Below, piece by piece: positions 11,201-20,079 of a stretch of DNA of 64,000 nucleotides. Made by a program: the position numbers and the translations under genes. The notes below the pieces were generated by a model. That model did no database searches and was not told the DNA's origin. It was given only the letters and a program-made list of their open reading frames with translations. The stretch comes from Pteria penguin (lineage: Eukaryota > Mollusca > Bivalvia > Pterioida > Pteriidae). The stretch spans positions 24,095,034-24,159,033 of the forward strand of contig CM068587.1 of assembly GCA_035048485.1 (NCBI GenBank), in the 5' to 3' direction. Each line of letters begins with the position of its first letter. The stretch's first letter is position 1.

Positions 11201-13727
11201 ATGGATTAAATTGATATTGGGTATACAGATGTATCAAGGAAAGATGCAGGTCAAGATCAAATATGGTTGTGGTTCAGTAATTTTTGACAGAGTTACTGCC
11301 CTTGAACTTAGAAGATCTCTGAAAAATGACAGTTTTGCTCATTTTCTCGGTGAAGGTTCGATGGAATAAACTGATATTGGGTATATAGATGTATTAAGGG
11401 AAAATGCAGGTCAAGTTCAAATATGGGTGAATTTTCAGAAGATATTTGTAAGTGTGTAGACTCTTATGTATCAGTTTATACAGCACTTTTTTAAAAACTG
11501 ATTTTCCAAAGTTCTAAGTGTGTTTAACTTTGAACAATTTTGCTCAATGTAAAATCGTGTCTTGAGTGATTCTAAGCTACTATGCACAGACTTATATGAT
11601 ACTATCACTGTTGGCATTCACTCAGGAAAAAGAGATTAGTTAATTTTCCAAACTTGTATGAAGAATATCATTAACCAAATTTACATCTAAGAATTGTCAA
11701 GTCCATCTTTATCCAATATTTGTTCCGTTTGCACTTTAGCATGTGTTCTGTTTAAATAGTAATATTAATAATATTGATGGCTCAATTCTAACATCAAGAT
11801 GACACTCTCTCAGGTCCATAAAGCAAAGGTTAATGCCAGTTATATCTCTTATGAGGAAATTTTCCAAAATGGTGTGTATCACTACAATCTATGTAATTGT
11901 CCTTTTCATGAAAGTTATCAGATATGTATCCTTTTGTGTTAAGACTATACTCTTAGAAATACATGTATCTAAAATACAGATGTATATCCCACTGTATTAA
12001 CGTCTATACCTGTAGAAATATCTAAAATACAGATGTGTATCCCTTTATATTAATGTTTTTACCACTAGGAATATCTAAAACATCTTAGATGAATGAGAAG
12101 AAAGTAGTAAGATATAGTTTAGTTGGGTTTAGGGAATTCAACTAGATTATGTTGTTGAGATACCTTTAGCAGGTGTTATTTAAAAGTTGTATGGTGCATC
12201 ATGGTAAGGCTATTTCTGTTGAGAAATTTGATGAATTTGCTAAAACATTATTTGAAAAAAATATGATGCAGATTTTTGACCGGATTGCAAAGCAGTTCCG
12301 GTCTATGAAGAAACTGTCTGTCCGTCCGTCCGCCCGCACGGCGTCAACATTTTGTGTTTAGCATTTGCATTTAGCTTGGTTTCTTTCATACCCTAAAGGG
12401 TACTTATGTCAAAGTTGGTAGGTTTGTAGATACTTGAATGTTCTATCCAACGAATACAAAAATTTAGTGACCTTGACCTTGACTTTACGCTTCAGTGAAC
12501 ACACACTGCTTTTTGTCTTTAGGGTGACCACTTGCATATATGTATTGTTAATGTTAATACAAAGCATTTCTGGTCTATAAATTGGCAAAATCGGTCTGTC
12601 TGTCTGTCGGCCGTCAACATTTTGCGTTTAGCATTTGCAATCCGGTCATACCGTCCTCGACGGTTTCTTGTCTATAGTCAGTGTAATCCAGGATTCAGCT
12701 TTTTCTTGTCAGTAATGGAAAATACTGACCAAAGACATTCCTTTATCACAGTCCTTAATGACCAGGCAATTGTGCTAGTATTTGGCATTTGTGAAAATGT
12801 GATGTGATCAAGGAGCCTGAATGATCCTAGGGGCCATATTTGGTCTTTTTCTTCCTCAATTTCATTCCATTTGACTTTGTTACTTGCATGATTTGAATTT
12901 ATGCATTAATCATACTAATGATGTTGGGATGCCCCATTTAGTATTTTGACACTAAATGTCCATATTTATGATTTTGTGATTCAATGATCTTTCACTATTT
13001 TTCAGACTCTGACTATCATTGATGAAGTTGGAGACATTTTAAGAATTAAATACTCAAGTGAAACGAAGGTCTGTTACAGTGAAAATAGTGTAGAACTTGT
13101 ACAGGTGAGAGGAAATCTCATATAGTCATCTTGTAAAATGATAAAGATCACATAAAACTTGTGCAGGTAACAGAAATCTAATAAACGAGTTATAGAACTA
13201 GTACATATATAATACAATATGAATATTAAAAATGATGAGGTGCTCAGCTCGTGACCAAGTGGTCCTTGGTTCAACTCCCCTTGGGCATATTGGTTTCCTG
13301 TCTTTCGGGTAATATGGCAAAAACCGAGGTACCATGTCATAAAAAGTATGGCATGTGAAAGATCCCTCACCTATTCAGATGGGTCTGTTTAAAGATAGAG
13401 ATTTTTATGCGATGCATTAGGCAGATGCTATCACCATACATGTATATGTGAAATAATTGGGAGTGACATAAGAAATAATAATGAATCAGTATTAATATAG
13501 AATTTGTATATGAAGTTGTAATATCAAGTGAAGATTATGTAGACATAGTCAATTTCAATACCTGATGTAGATAATTGCTGCAGGGATATAAAGTTTGCTT
13601 GAATGTACAATATTAGAAATAAAAAGTTGTGTACTCCATTTTCTCTGTACATTGTATTAATTATAGAAATGTATATTTCATTGGCATTTATCAATTTCAG
13701 AATAATCTACGAGTTCATGTGAAATAG
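2084..13727 (+). CDS. SPTLC2: Serine palmitoyltransferase, long-chain subunit 2 (5' partial)
   Basis: This is the catalytic subunit of serine palmitoyltransferase, which condenses L-serine with palmitoyl-CoA to 3-ketodihydrosphingosine, the first step of sphingolipid synthesis; in animals it works as a heterodimer with SPTLC1 at the ER membrane. Nine exons join in phase to about 394 residues, with a possible tenth adding eight. Family hallmarks are read directly: [50 protein letters not shown], and [16 protein letters not shown] with the PLP-binding lysine at 7616-7618, then [11 protein letters not shown] and [13 protein letters not shown]. The N-terminal membrane region (roughly the first 150 residues of the family) is absent because the window starts inside the gene. 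Exons: 2084-2229, 2699-2823, 4450-4543, 5413-5518, 7438-7657, 9971-10097, 10478-10613, 10931-11060, 13006-13104 and possibly 13701-13727. SPTLC3 is a close paralogue, so the call means SPTLC2/3 type. Confidence 0.93.
2699..2823 (+). CDS. SPTLC2: SPTLC2 exon b
   Basis: Acceptor 'cattttag' and donor gtagtt. Encodes [20 protein letters not shown] and then [14 protein letters not shown], the conserved start of the large PLP domain. Confidence 0.93.
3831..4435. repeat. Minisatellite, 55-bp unit x 11, ending at a splice acceptor
   Basis: Eleven head-to-tail units of exactly 55 bp, each starting 'cttgccttacctgttaacc', fill 3831-4435 without net length change; copies differ by scattered substitutions. 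The next 14 bases, 'cttgttactttcag', look like a diverged twelfth unit start and form the real acceptor of SPTLC2 exon c at 4450. Confidence 0.95.
4450..4543 (+). CDS. SPTLC2: SPTLC2 exon c
   Basis: Encodes [20 protein letters not shown] followed by [11 protein letters not shown]. The acceptor 'ttactttcag' directly abuts the 55-bp tandem array. Donor gtaagg, phase 1. Confidence 0.93.
5196..5334. mobile_element. Short MITE-like element (hAT-like ends)
   Basis: 139 bp bounded by the inverted ends 'cagtggcagat' and 'atctgccactg', with inner G-rich and C-rich halves that also pair ('gggggggcctgagccccc', 'gggccccccttttc'). The CAGTGGC terminus resembles hAT-type non-autonomous elements. No clear target duplication is visible. 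Confidence 0.6.
5413..5518 (+). CDS. SPTLC2: SPTLC2 exon d
   Basis: Acceptor 'gattatttatag', donor gtaggt. Encodes [20 protein letters not shown] and then [14 protein letters not shown], matching the conserved segment before the PLP aspartate. Confidence 0.93.
6474..7386. mobile_element. Non-autonomous DNA transposon with 'ATAAGTCGG' inverted ends
   Basis: Left end 'taccgtatatactcgcatat' and right end 'atgtgagtatatacagta' are inverted copies; sub-terminal 'cgacttatatgcg' motifs recur inside both ends. About 913 bp, with a run of more than 20 C near the right end (about 7324-7345) and no transposase frame. It stops about 50 bp before the acceptor of SPTLC2 exon e. Confidence 0.75.
7438..7657 (+). 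CDS. SPTLC2: SPTLC2 exon e (PLP-lysine exon)
   Basis: Begins by completing the serine of VEGVYS and encodes [37 protein letters not shown], then [18 protein letters not shown]. Lysine 7616-7618 is the expected Schiff-base residue; the aspartate of DEAH should pair with the pyridine nitrogen. Donor gtgaga. Confidence 0.95.
7658..9098. other. SPTLC2 intron sequence, no feature recognised
   Basis: AT-rich intron. The small open frames on both strands have no splice-site support or recognisable motifs. Confidence 0.5.
9099..9705. mobile_element. piggyBac-like MITE with TTAA ends
   Basis: About 600 bp. The left edge reads TTAA-AGGGACATAGTCC and the right edge GGACCATGCTCCT-TTAA. The ends are imperfect inverted repeats and each is next to TTAA, the target duplicated by piggyBac-type transposases. 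The interior has no transposase frame; two overlapping minus-strand open frames inside it are incidental. Confidence 0.6.
9971..10097 (+). CDS. SPTLC2: SPTLC2 exon f
   Basis: Acceptor 'tgtattacag', donor gtgata. Encodes [20 protein letters not shown] and then [20 protein letters not shown]. Confidence 0.93.
10478..10613 (+). CDS. SPTLC2: SPTLC2 exon g
   Basis: Acceptor 'gattgttttgcag', donor gtaaga. Encodes [20 protein letters not shown] and [13 protein letters not shown]. Confidence 0.93.
10931..11060 (+). CDS. SPTLC2: SPTLC2 exon h
   Basis: Acceptor 'cttttttcag', donor gtaatt. Encodes [20 protein letters not shown] and [17 protein letters not shown], the highly conserved C-terminal PLP-domain segment. 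Confidence 0.94.
11061..12276. other. SPTLC2 intron with worn interspersed repeat
   Basis: From about 11098 to 11460 there is an old repeat ('tggctgggggcatatag', and two similar segments starting 'cattttctc' about 160 bp apart). The remainder is plain AT-rich intron. Confidence 0.45.
12277..12647. mobile_element. MITE-like element, TIR TGACCGGATTGCAAA
   Basis: 371 bp bounded by TGACCGGATTGCAAA and its exact inverted copy TTTGCAATCCGGTCA. The interior carries 'gtccgtccgtccg', 'gtgaccttgaccttgac' and 'taccctaaagggta'. A second copy in opposite orientation lies at 49847-50227. There is no coding capacity. Confidence 0.8.
13006..13104 (+). CDS. SPTLC2: SPTLC2 exon i
   Basis: Acceptor 'ttcactatttttcag'. 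Encodes [20 protein letters not shown] and continues to VELVQ, matching the family's IDEVGD-L-KYS ending. It either splices at the good donor CAG|gtgaga (13105) to 13701, or reads through to a TAG at 13123-13125 (VRGNLI, then stop). Confidence 0.88.
13229..13475 (+). repeat. tRNA-derived SINE copy
   Basis: Carries a B-box-like 'ggttcaactcc' at 13268-13278, then 'gtcttt(c)gg', 'aaaaccgag', 'gcatgtgaaagatccctcac' and 'gatgcattaggcagatgc'. The same series of phrases occurs at 53320-53597, so this is one SINE family. Confidence 0.75.
13701..13727 (+). CDS. SPTLC2: SPTLC2 candidate terminal exon
   Basis: Acceptor 'ggcatttatcaatttcag' followed, in the phase left by exon i, by NNLRVHVK and TAG. The acceptor and phase fit well, but nine codons cannot be proven by sequence alone; the alternative is termination at 13123-13125. 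Confidence 0.45.
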   Translation, partial: NNLRVHVK

Positions 13728-15580
13728 GTATAACCTCAAGTAGAAATTTGAACATGTATTAACCACAAGAGAAACATGGTACTTAGGAAAGCTATGCAGG
13801 ATATATGTTCACATATTGTCAAAGCAGAATGTAAACACAAGAAAAATGGTGCTCTTAAATGTTTGATATATGGCATCATAATTACATTATCACAGGTCTT
13901 ATTTTAAACTAGTGGAAATTGTTTTCATTTTCATTAGGGGTTAAGAAAGCACTTTCAGTTTTATGGTATGCTTGAAGTTCTGTTTATGCTCAAATTAAGT
14001 TAAAAGGACTTTTGATGTGTAATTTATTTGTGATATATTCGTACTTTGAATTTCTTTATTATTTTGTATACATTTATATGTGAAAAAAGTGTGATAGAAA
14101 ACTTTCATTTTCTTCAGATTCTCATATGTTTGAGTTACATTTGAAAGAATTCTTTCTTTTGAACTTGTCTTATATATTTGGTTATTCCCTTGGCAATTAT
14201 AGTTGTGATTTAAATATTATACAAATGTCATTGAAAACTTTGTGAGTATTTTTAGTGTATTGTAATACTTTGTCTTGTTCATCTTTCAAGGAGATTAATT
14301 TTTGATGATATATCAATTGATTAACATACGGCTTTGAATTTCTATTGACTGTGCTGTCTAGTATTTTTTATTGTACATTTTATTTTAACATTTTACATAA
14401 TATTTATTTCAATGAAACTCAAGAATATGATAAAGATTAACATTTTGTATGAAAGTTTGTAGACATCTTCCTTCTGGTTTGACATGTTTTGTTGGATTAT
14501 TGGTTTAAGTAGGACGAGATCAATTGAATTAAATTGAGGTGGCCAGTGTTTATCACTCTCAAGACTTGCAGTAGTTTATTGACATTTGTTAGGTGTACTG
14601 ACAACCAGTTCGTTTTGTTAAAGTTTGACCTTGTCAGAAGAGAGAGGTTCTAAAGTGAAAAAAGATAGAGTCTAAATTAATTTTATTCTAGGTTTAGTTC
14701 ATGGATTGTGGCACAATGTACAAGAAGTTGATTACTACTTCTGCCACAGTATGACGTGAAAATTGTTTAAAGGAATAAAATATCTCAGTAAACTGAAATG
14801 AGGTGATTTTTTTGTGTTTGTCTTGATATTTTTTGGAACAACAAAATTCATTCTTGTTTTTATTTAGGTTTGATAGATGTCTTACCCCTTGTGCTCTATG
14901 GTTTTCAGTATTGTTCGAGTTGTAATTGAAGGTTTGTCAGTGAAGATATCTTAGTCTATAGGAACCTTGCGTTTTCTTCATTATTAAAGTGTGATGACCG
15001 TTTGGTCATAAAAATCAAATATACCTGAAAATTTAAAAATAACATTTTTAAAACTTACTGAAATTTTACTGTAACATTTTTGTTAGAATAATAATTGTAG
15101 AGATTCTTAGGAAGATAGATTCATTAAATTGTTTTATTGGTAATGATATGTAAATCATGGATTACTTTTTATGTGCAGAAATATTCTATTTTGTATTTTT
15201 ATACCATTAAATGTACATATTCCCCAAACCTTTAAAACCTCATTGTCTCAGCTTTACATAGATCTGCAAATAATACGACAAATTAAAAAGAAAAGGATGA
15301 ATGAATAGTTAAATGAAATTTTTGCAAGCCTTTGTTTTAGGAAATAGTATGATTTGTAACAAAACTTTTTCTGTACATTACAATGACTTAACTTATGTTT
15401 TGAACTTTTGATGTTGATGCCTTTTAACTGATATGAAAGGAGACGTAGAAATATGTCTATGAATTTCAAAGTCAGTTTATGAATTTAGAAAGATGTTCAT
15501 TTTACATATATATCTCTTTTTTAACTTGTATTTTATATGCATAAAATAATTAATACTTTTTAGTCAAAATGTTTTTTATA
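13728..15580. other. Probable SPTLC2 3' UTR and AT-rich intergenic DNA
   Basis: No coding frame. AATAAA at 14774-14779 is a candidate polyadenylation signal for SPTLC2; another AATAAA at 13618-13623 would serve the unspliced ending at 13125. Confidence 0.4.
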
Positions 15581-16108
15581 AGGGGCATGTAGTTTTTGGC
15601 CTGTCTGACTGTCTGGGGCAAAAAAACTTTAACATTGATTACAGCTTTTGAATTGAAAAAGGTAGGACTTTCATATTTCACATGTGTATTTCTGATGACA
15701 AGACCTTTCTATCGCTACAATAATTTTTGACCTCATGACAGTGACGGTGGTCTTTGATCTACCTTTCGAGAACTTTAACTTTAGGACTTTGTTGCCGCCA
15801 GAGGCATTCATGTTTCACAAACACGTGTTGTTAGTTTTATAATTTACTCATGATCTTTTTATTAATGTCGGGGGCTTATTGTTATTGTCCTGTCTGTCTG
15901 TTGTCAACTATAACCTTGGCCATAACTTTTGAACCATGAGGGATAGAGACTTCATATTTCACATGCATACTCAGCTAATGAAACCCATTCAAATGACACC
16001 AAGGTCGATGACCTTTTGACCTTGACAATGATCTTCATGCTAAAAGTAACTTTTTGGACTTCCTTGCCACTGGGGGCATTAGTGTTTCACAAATGCAGAT
16101 TGTTTCTG
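15581..16108 (+). repeat. Interspersed 'ggggcat' repeat, two units
   Basis: Two successive units carry 'ggggcat/ggggctt', 'cctgtctgtctg', 'gacttcatatttcacatg', 'gaccttttgaccttgac' and 'gtttcacaaa'. An inverted relative lies at 33083-33335. Confidence 0.6.
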
Positions 16109-16157
16109 GGTATGTAATATTAATTTTCTACACTCATTAACCATTGAAATGTTAATA

Positions 16158-17474
16158 CAGTGCAAGCCGCTTAATTGAATAAGCTATTTGTCAGGACTTT
16201 ATTATTCAAATAAACGAATATTCAAATACACGGCGTGACCAACGAATGCAGCTTCAAAGAACAGAAGATCGACAGATTGTGTAAGAATTGCATACGTGTA
16301 TAACTTTCGCGGCATCTGTAATGGAATCATCGTACATGTATCTATATATAGATACACTAGAGTTACCTCTCTTAGATCCTCCTCTTGTTTGCTTGAGTTA
16401 CATGAAAGTCAACAGACTACGTTTTCGATAATTTTGCAACTGTGTTTTAAGTACAGTGACCAAATGTTATTAAATAGTTATATTACACCTGCTCGTCTGA
16501 CCGTAAAGATAAATCCGCTGTCTATTGAAACACATGTAATTGTATCTCAGTCTTGTGGCCATGGTGATCAAAGACACAAGACGGGTTCAACAATTTATTT
16601 CAACAAAGGCATATTAAAAGGCATATTCAAGCGAGTAAAATTTCAATTTTCATTCTGATAGAACAGTCTGAAGTCATCGCTTTACTTTGAATGAATCGTC
16701 AAAGTATGGCTATTGCATCTTTACGTTCGCCGTGCACTGCTGGTGCCGTTTCTTCAGCCTCCTCGTCATCACTGGTGTCGCATGGTCGGGTCTCATCTTC
16801 AGGGAAACTAGCGCACATTTTCTCCTCAGTACGAGCAGCTTAGCTCTCTAGGTTGCCATCGTTTGTGATGAAGGCATCAAGCGTCTAGCTATCAACATCC
16901 TCTGGCGACCGGACATTGTCCGTTTCGGTTGCGTCGTTGTCTGACGAGACAAAGCCAGCCTTTCGGAAGCAGTTGGCGATAGTTGTGGGCTTGACGGTGC
17001 GCCAGGCCTTACTGTGTAAGTGGACGGCATCTAGTAAGGTCAGTCTTCATGCAATGCCGTTGCCTAACAGCGGCATCTTGTCGATGTTTTCGGGGGTCTT
17101 GCGCACGATATGGCTTCGGCAGTTGGTAATTAATTAATCGTTTAATCCCTACCGCTACGGCCTATTCGACATTTAACGTGTGATTTGGTCAACAGGTTTT
17201 ACCTGGACAGGTGTGAAACCATCTATCTCTAATTGATAGGTCGCTCGCACCGTAGTAAACAATATGACCTTGGGCATGATACGGTGAAGTTTTAACAAAA
17301 GTATGCTTGGTAGGATAATCGCGCTATTCAAATAAACGAAGTTGCTTCTTTATTCTAGTGTAATATGTGGCGGATTTTCAATAGATTTAATAGAAAATGG
17401 TTTTGGATTTCAGCATCTTATTCAATAAAACGAAATATTCAATAATGCGACATTCAATTAAGTGGCGAGCACTG
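16158..17474 (-). mobile_element. Dead pogo/Tigger-like (Tc1/mariner superfamily) transposon
   Basis: 1317 bp. Left end CAGTGCAAGCCGCTTAATTG and right end, read inward, CAGTGCTCGCCACTTAATTG, are inverted repeats. Each is flanked by TA, the target duplication of this superfamily. A minus-strand remnant in the interior (about 16865-17140) reads LLDAVHLHSKAWRTVKPTTI followed by ANCFRKAGF, typical of the C-terminal end of Tigger DDE transposases, with stops and frame breaks. Between the left end and this remnant no further transposase domain is readable. Confidence 0.85.
16865..17140 (-). pseudogene. Tigger-type transposase C-terminal fragment
   Basis: Minus-strand codons read RSHIVRKTPENIDKMPLLG, then a stop, then the KAW...PTTIANCFRKAGF signature. 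It is inactivated by stops and truncation. Confidence 0.75.
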
Positions 17475-17874
17475 TACAATACTATATAGATTTTTATATT
17501 GTTGCTTAATAGAAATTTAAGGTCTTTCTATGTAAAAGCTTTAATTTATTTGTAAATGAGCAGATACATATATAATGTAGTGGATACATACACATAGAGG
17601 AAGGTGATGGAAACATTAACTTACCTTATGTATTACAATTCTAGTCAGGAAGTTATAAAGCCAATAATGTACATGTTCTACGTAATATTTTTGAAGTATT
17701 AGAATAAAGTCTTGCCAGAATCAACATACTGATAAAAATTTTTTCTAGATTGAGCAGTAAACTCAGTCTGTTAAGTTGACTTTGTTGGCTCTTTATACAA
17801 AAACAACATCCAAGAATGTCATGTTAAAACTTGATATATCGAGTCTTTTCGTTAAACAAAGTTATTTCACATTT

Positions 17875-18017
17875 GGGATGGTATCCGACGTAAAACAATT
17901 ATGATGGCATCAATTTCCCATGAAAACGTCATTTGTGAACTATCATTTCCCTGAGTTTTAGATCAGTTTCCATAGAATTTGATGACGTCATAAGTGTTTT
18001 ACATCAGATACCGTCCC
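17875..18017. mobile_element. 143-bp MITE-like element
   Basis: The left end GGGATGGTATCCGACGTAAA and the right end, read inward, GGGACGGTATCTGATGTAAA are inverted repeats with three mismatches. No frame inside. Confidence 0.65.
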
Positions 18018-18330
18018 TAATGGTCAGTAACTCGGTACAATGAAAAGACCAAATAGACAGACCATGATGAGATCGAAGAAATGTCACTTTACAGTTTGAC
18101 CTTCTTAAAGAAGAGTAATCTGAGATTATTGTTATCTGCTGCCCAATGACATTGACCTTGTACAGAACACTAACTGAATATATAAAATCTGCTTCAAGTT
18201 TAAGGTTCAATATATTAACTCTGAATCTAGAACCTGTTGGCAAGGATTTAATATGCAATATGTCCTCAATCGTTCATTTTGGGGGAAAATGCTAAGATTG
18301 GTCCAATACAAATCTTTATAGAATTTTAAG

Positions 18331-18519
18331 GATGGCAATGTGATAACCAGATTGAACTATGTATTTGATTCCAAATGGTTTCTTCAATTGAAACATTTGG
18401 TAGAAAACACAAGAGTAAAGACAGATGTGGATCACCGATTTTACACACTGATAAAGGCATTTCAGAAATTGGAGCAAGAAAATGAAGCTCTTTCATTGAC
18501 GACAGAGTTGTTCAGGTAT
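18331..18519 (+). other. Possible coding exon of an unidentified gene
   Basis: After acceptor-like 'gaattttaag' an open frame reads DGNVITRLNYVFDSKWFLQL, then HLVENTRVKTDVDHRFYTLI and KAFQKLEQENEAL, up to a donor-like CAG|gtattt. The composition (charged, heptad-like leucines) looks protein-like and unlike the neighbouring repeats. A possible partner is at 19185-19265. I do not recognise the family; it could be an exon relic. Confidence 0.3.
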
Positions 18520-19184
18520 TTATACATATCGGTAATGCAAAACCCTAAGAAAATGCAGTATTCTGCAAGATAATTTCTCAGAATCTTATTTTTGAAAGAA
18601 ATATGTGGTGTACTTGGTCTAAGTTTAAAGTTAAGTAAATTTCAGAATTATGTGGCATTCCATGATAAATATCTTGGGTCACCAATGATCTAGAATTTGG
18701 ACATTTCGCTCGGGTGCAGATCAATCTCATAACTGTCTGATTTTCTTTTTTAAGCCCCTGGATTTTTAGACTGCCAATAGGCTTGCAAGTGTTTATATGT
18801 ACTATTGTTATCATGCTAGTTGCCTTCTGACAGTTCAATGAGGAGGTTCATAAAACGTGGCCATTAATTGATGATGACAATACTTCATACACTAGGTATA
18901 CAAAGCTGTGTTTAGATTAGATAGCTATACATTGTTACTTGTTGGAACACATGTATATGTATTTCATTTCCAATCCAGATACAGGTTTTCTGTAATTCAT
19001 CTAGATTTGAGGTTTATGAACACAACAAAAATCAAAAGTACGTGAATTTTATTAGAATCTCTGCAGAAAAATATTTCTGAAATGGCTATTGCATCCTTTA
19101 TATTTGGTATCAACATTTTCATGTGGTATTTAAACTAGAGTATTACGAGTACCTGATCTTTTGTTTCATCAAATTTGCTGCAGA

Positions 19185-19265
19185 AGTATGAGGAAAGGCA
19201 CTTGAAAGATTTTTCAAACAAGATTTGTAAGAAGACGACAGAGCTCTCCAGTGGCAACAGAATTT
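19185..19265 (+). other. Possible terminal exon partner of 18331-18519
   Basis: After the acceptor 'tcaaatttgctgcag' an open frame reads KYEERHLKDFSNKICKKTTE, then LSSGNRI and TAA. The phase does not match the gtattt donor at 18520; a donor-like gtaatg slightly downstream (18532) would restore it. Low support. Confidence 0.2.
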
Positions 19266-19289
19266 AAATAGGAATGTTTTTGTAAATAG

Positions 19290-19640
19290 GTCAATCTTTA
19301 AGGTCAAGGTCAAAACCAAAAAAGTTTTTAAACATAATGCAAGCTCTTGTCACAAGAAATTAAACAAATGAAATATTTAAGCCCAATCTCTTGCTGTTTA
19401 TAACTTGTGACCAAGGTTAAAGTTTTTAAGTACATAAAACTTCAAGGTCAAAGTCACAAGGTAAAAAATTTGGGTACCTAATGAAAGTCTTGGCACAAGG
19501 AATACACATGTGAAATGTTGAGCTGTGTTTTTAATGGTTCTAAAGTTATGATCCAGGTTCGAAGTTTTTGTCCACGGATGACAAAGACAACAACGAAGAT
19601 GCCGAGGGTATGACAATAGCTCTCAGGACAAATTGTCCCA
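19290..19640 (+). repeat. Worn 'aaggtcaaggtcaaa' interspersed repeat
   Basis: Two related segments with 'aaggtcaaggtcaaaacc' and 'aaggtcaaagtcacaagg', each followed by 'cttgtcacaagaaat' or 'cttggcacaaggaat'. Confidence 0.5.
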
Positions 19641-20079
19641 GTGAGCTTAAAAGCCACCATAGCAGTGTAAGAGACTGCAGAAGAAAGTTTATGAAATAAC
19701 TGAAATGTAAAAGAAGGTCATAGAGACCCTTTTGTTTGATTCTTAATTTACATCACAAAAAATATTGCACTTTCATGACAATGGCATTTGCATAATGCAA
19801 TAGAGAAAATCAAGACTTGTGTTACAGACCCATCAGAAGTGGTAAAGAATCTTATACTTGTCATGTTTACTGTGAAATAATTTTACCCTCTCATCTAAAA
19901 GACGGGACACTGACAAGCCACCAGCTGGGCTCGAAGGCCTGTGTTATGAACTAGACTTTGCAACATCATATCAATATGTTCCGACTTTTTAGCAGACCAT
20001 AAGCACTTTCCTATTGTGCAATTCAAATCAAATATGTAAAGGTCAAGTAGATCTCAATCTTTGTAGTTTGAAAAAGAAA

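Noticed and set aside
18004..18258. 84-codon minus-strand open frame next to the 143-bp MITE
   Set aside because: No splice sites, domain or neighbouring exon found in the same orientation.
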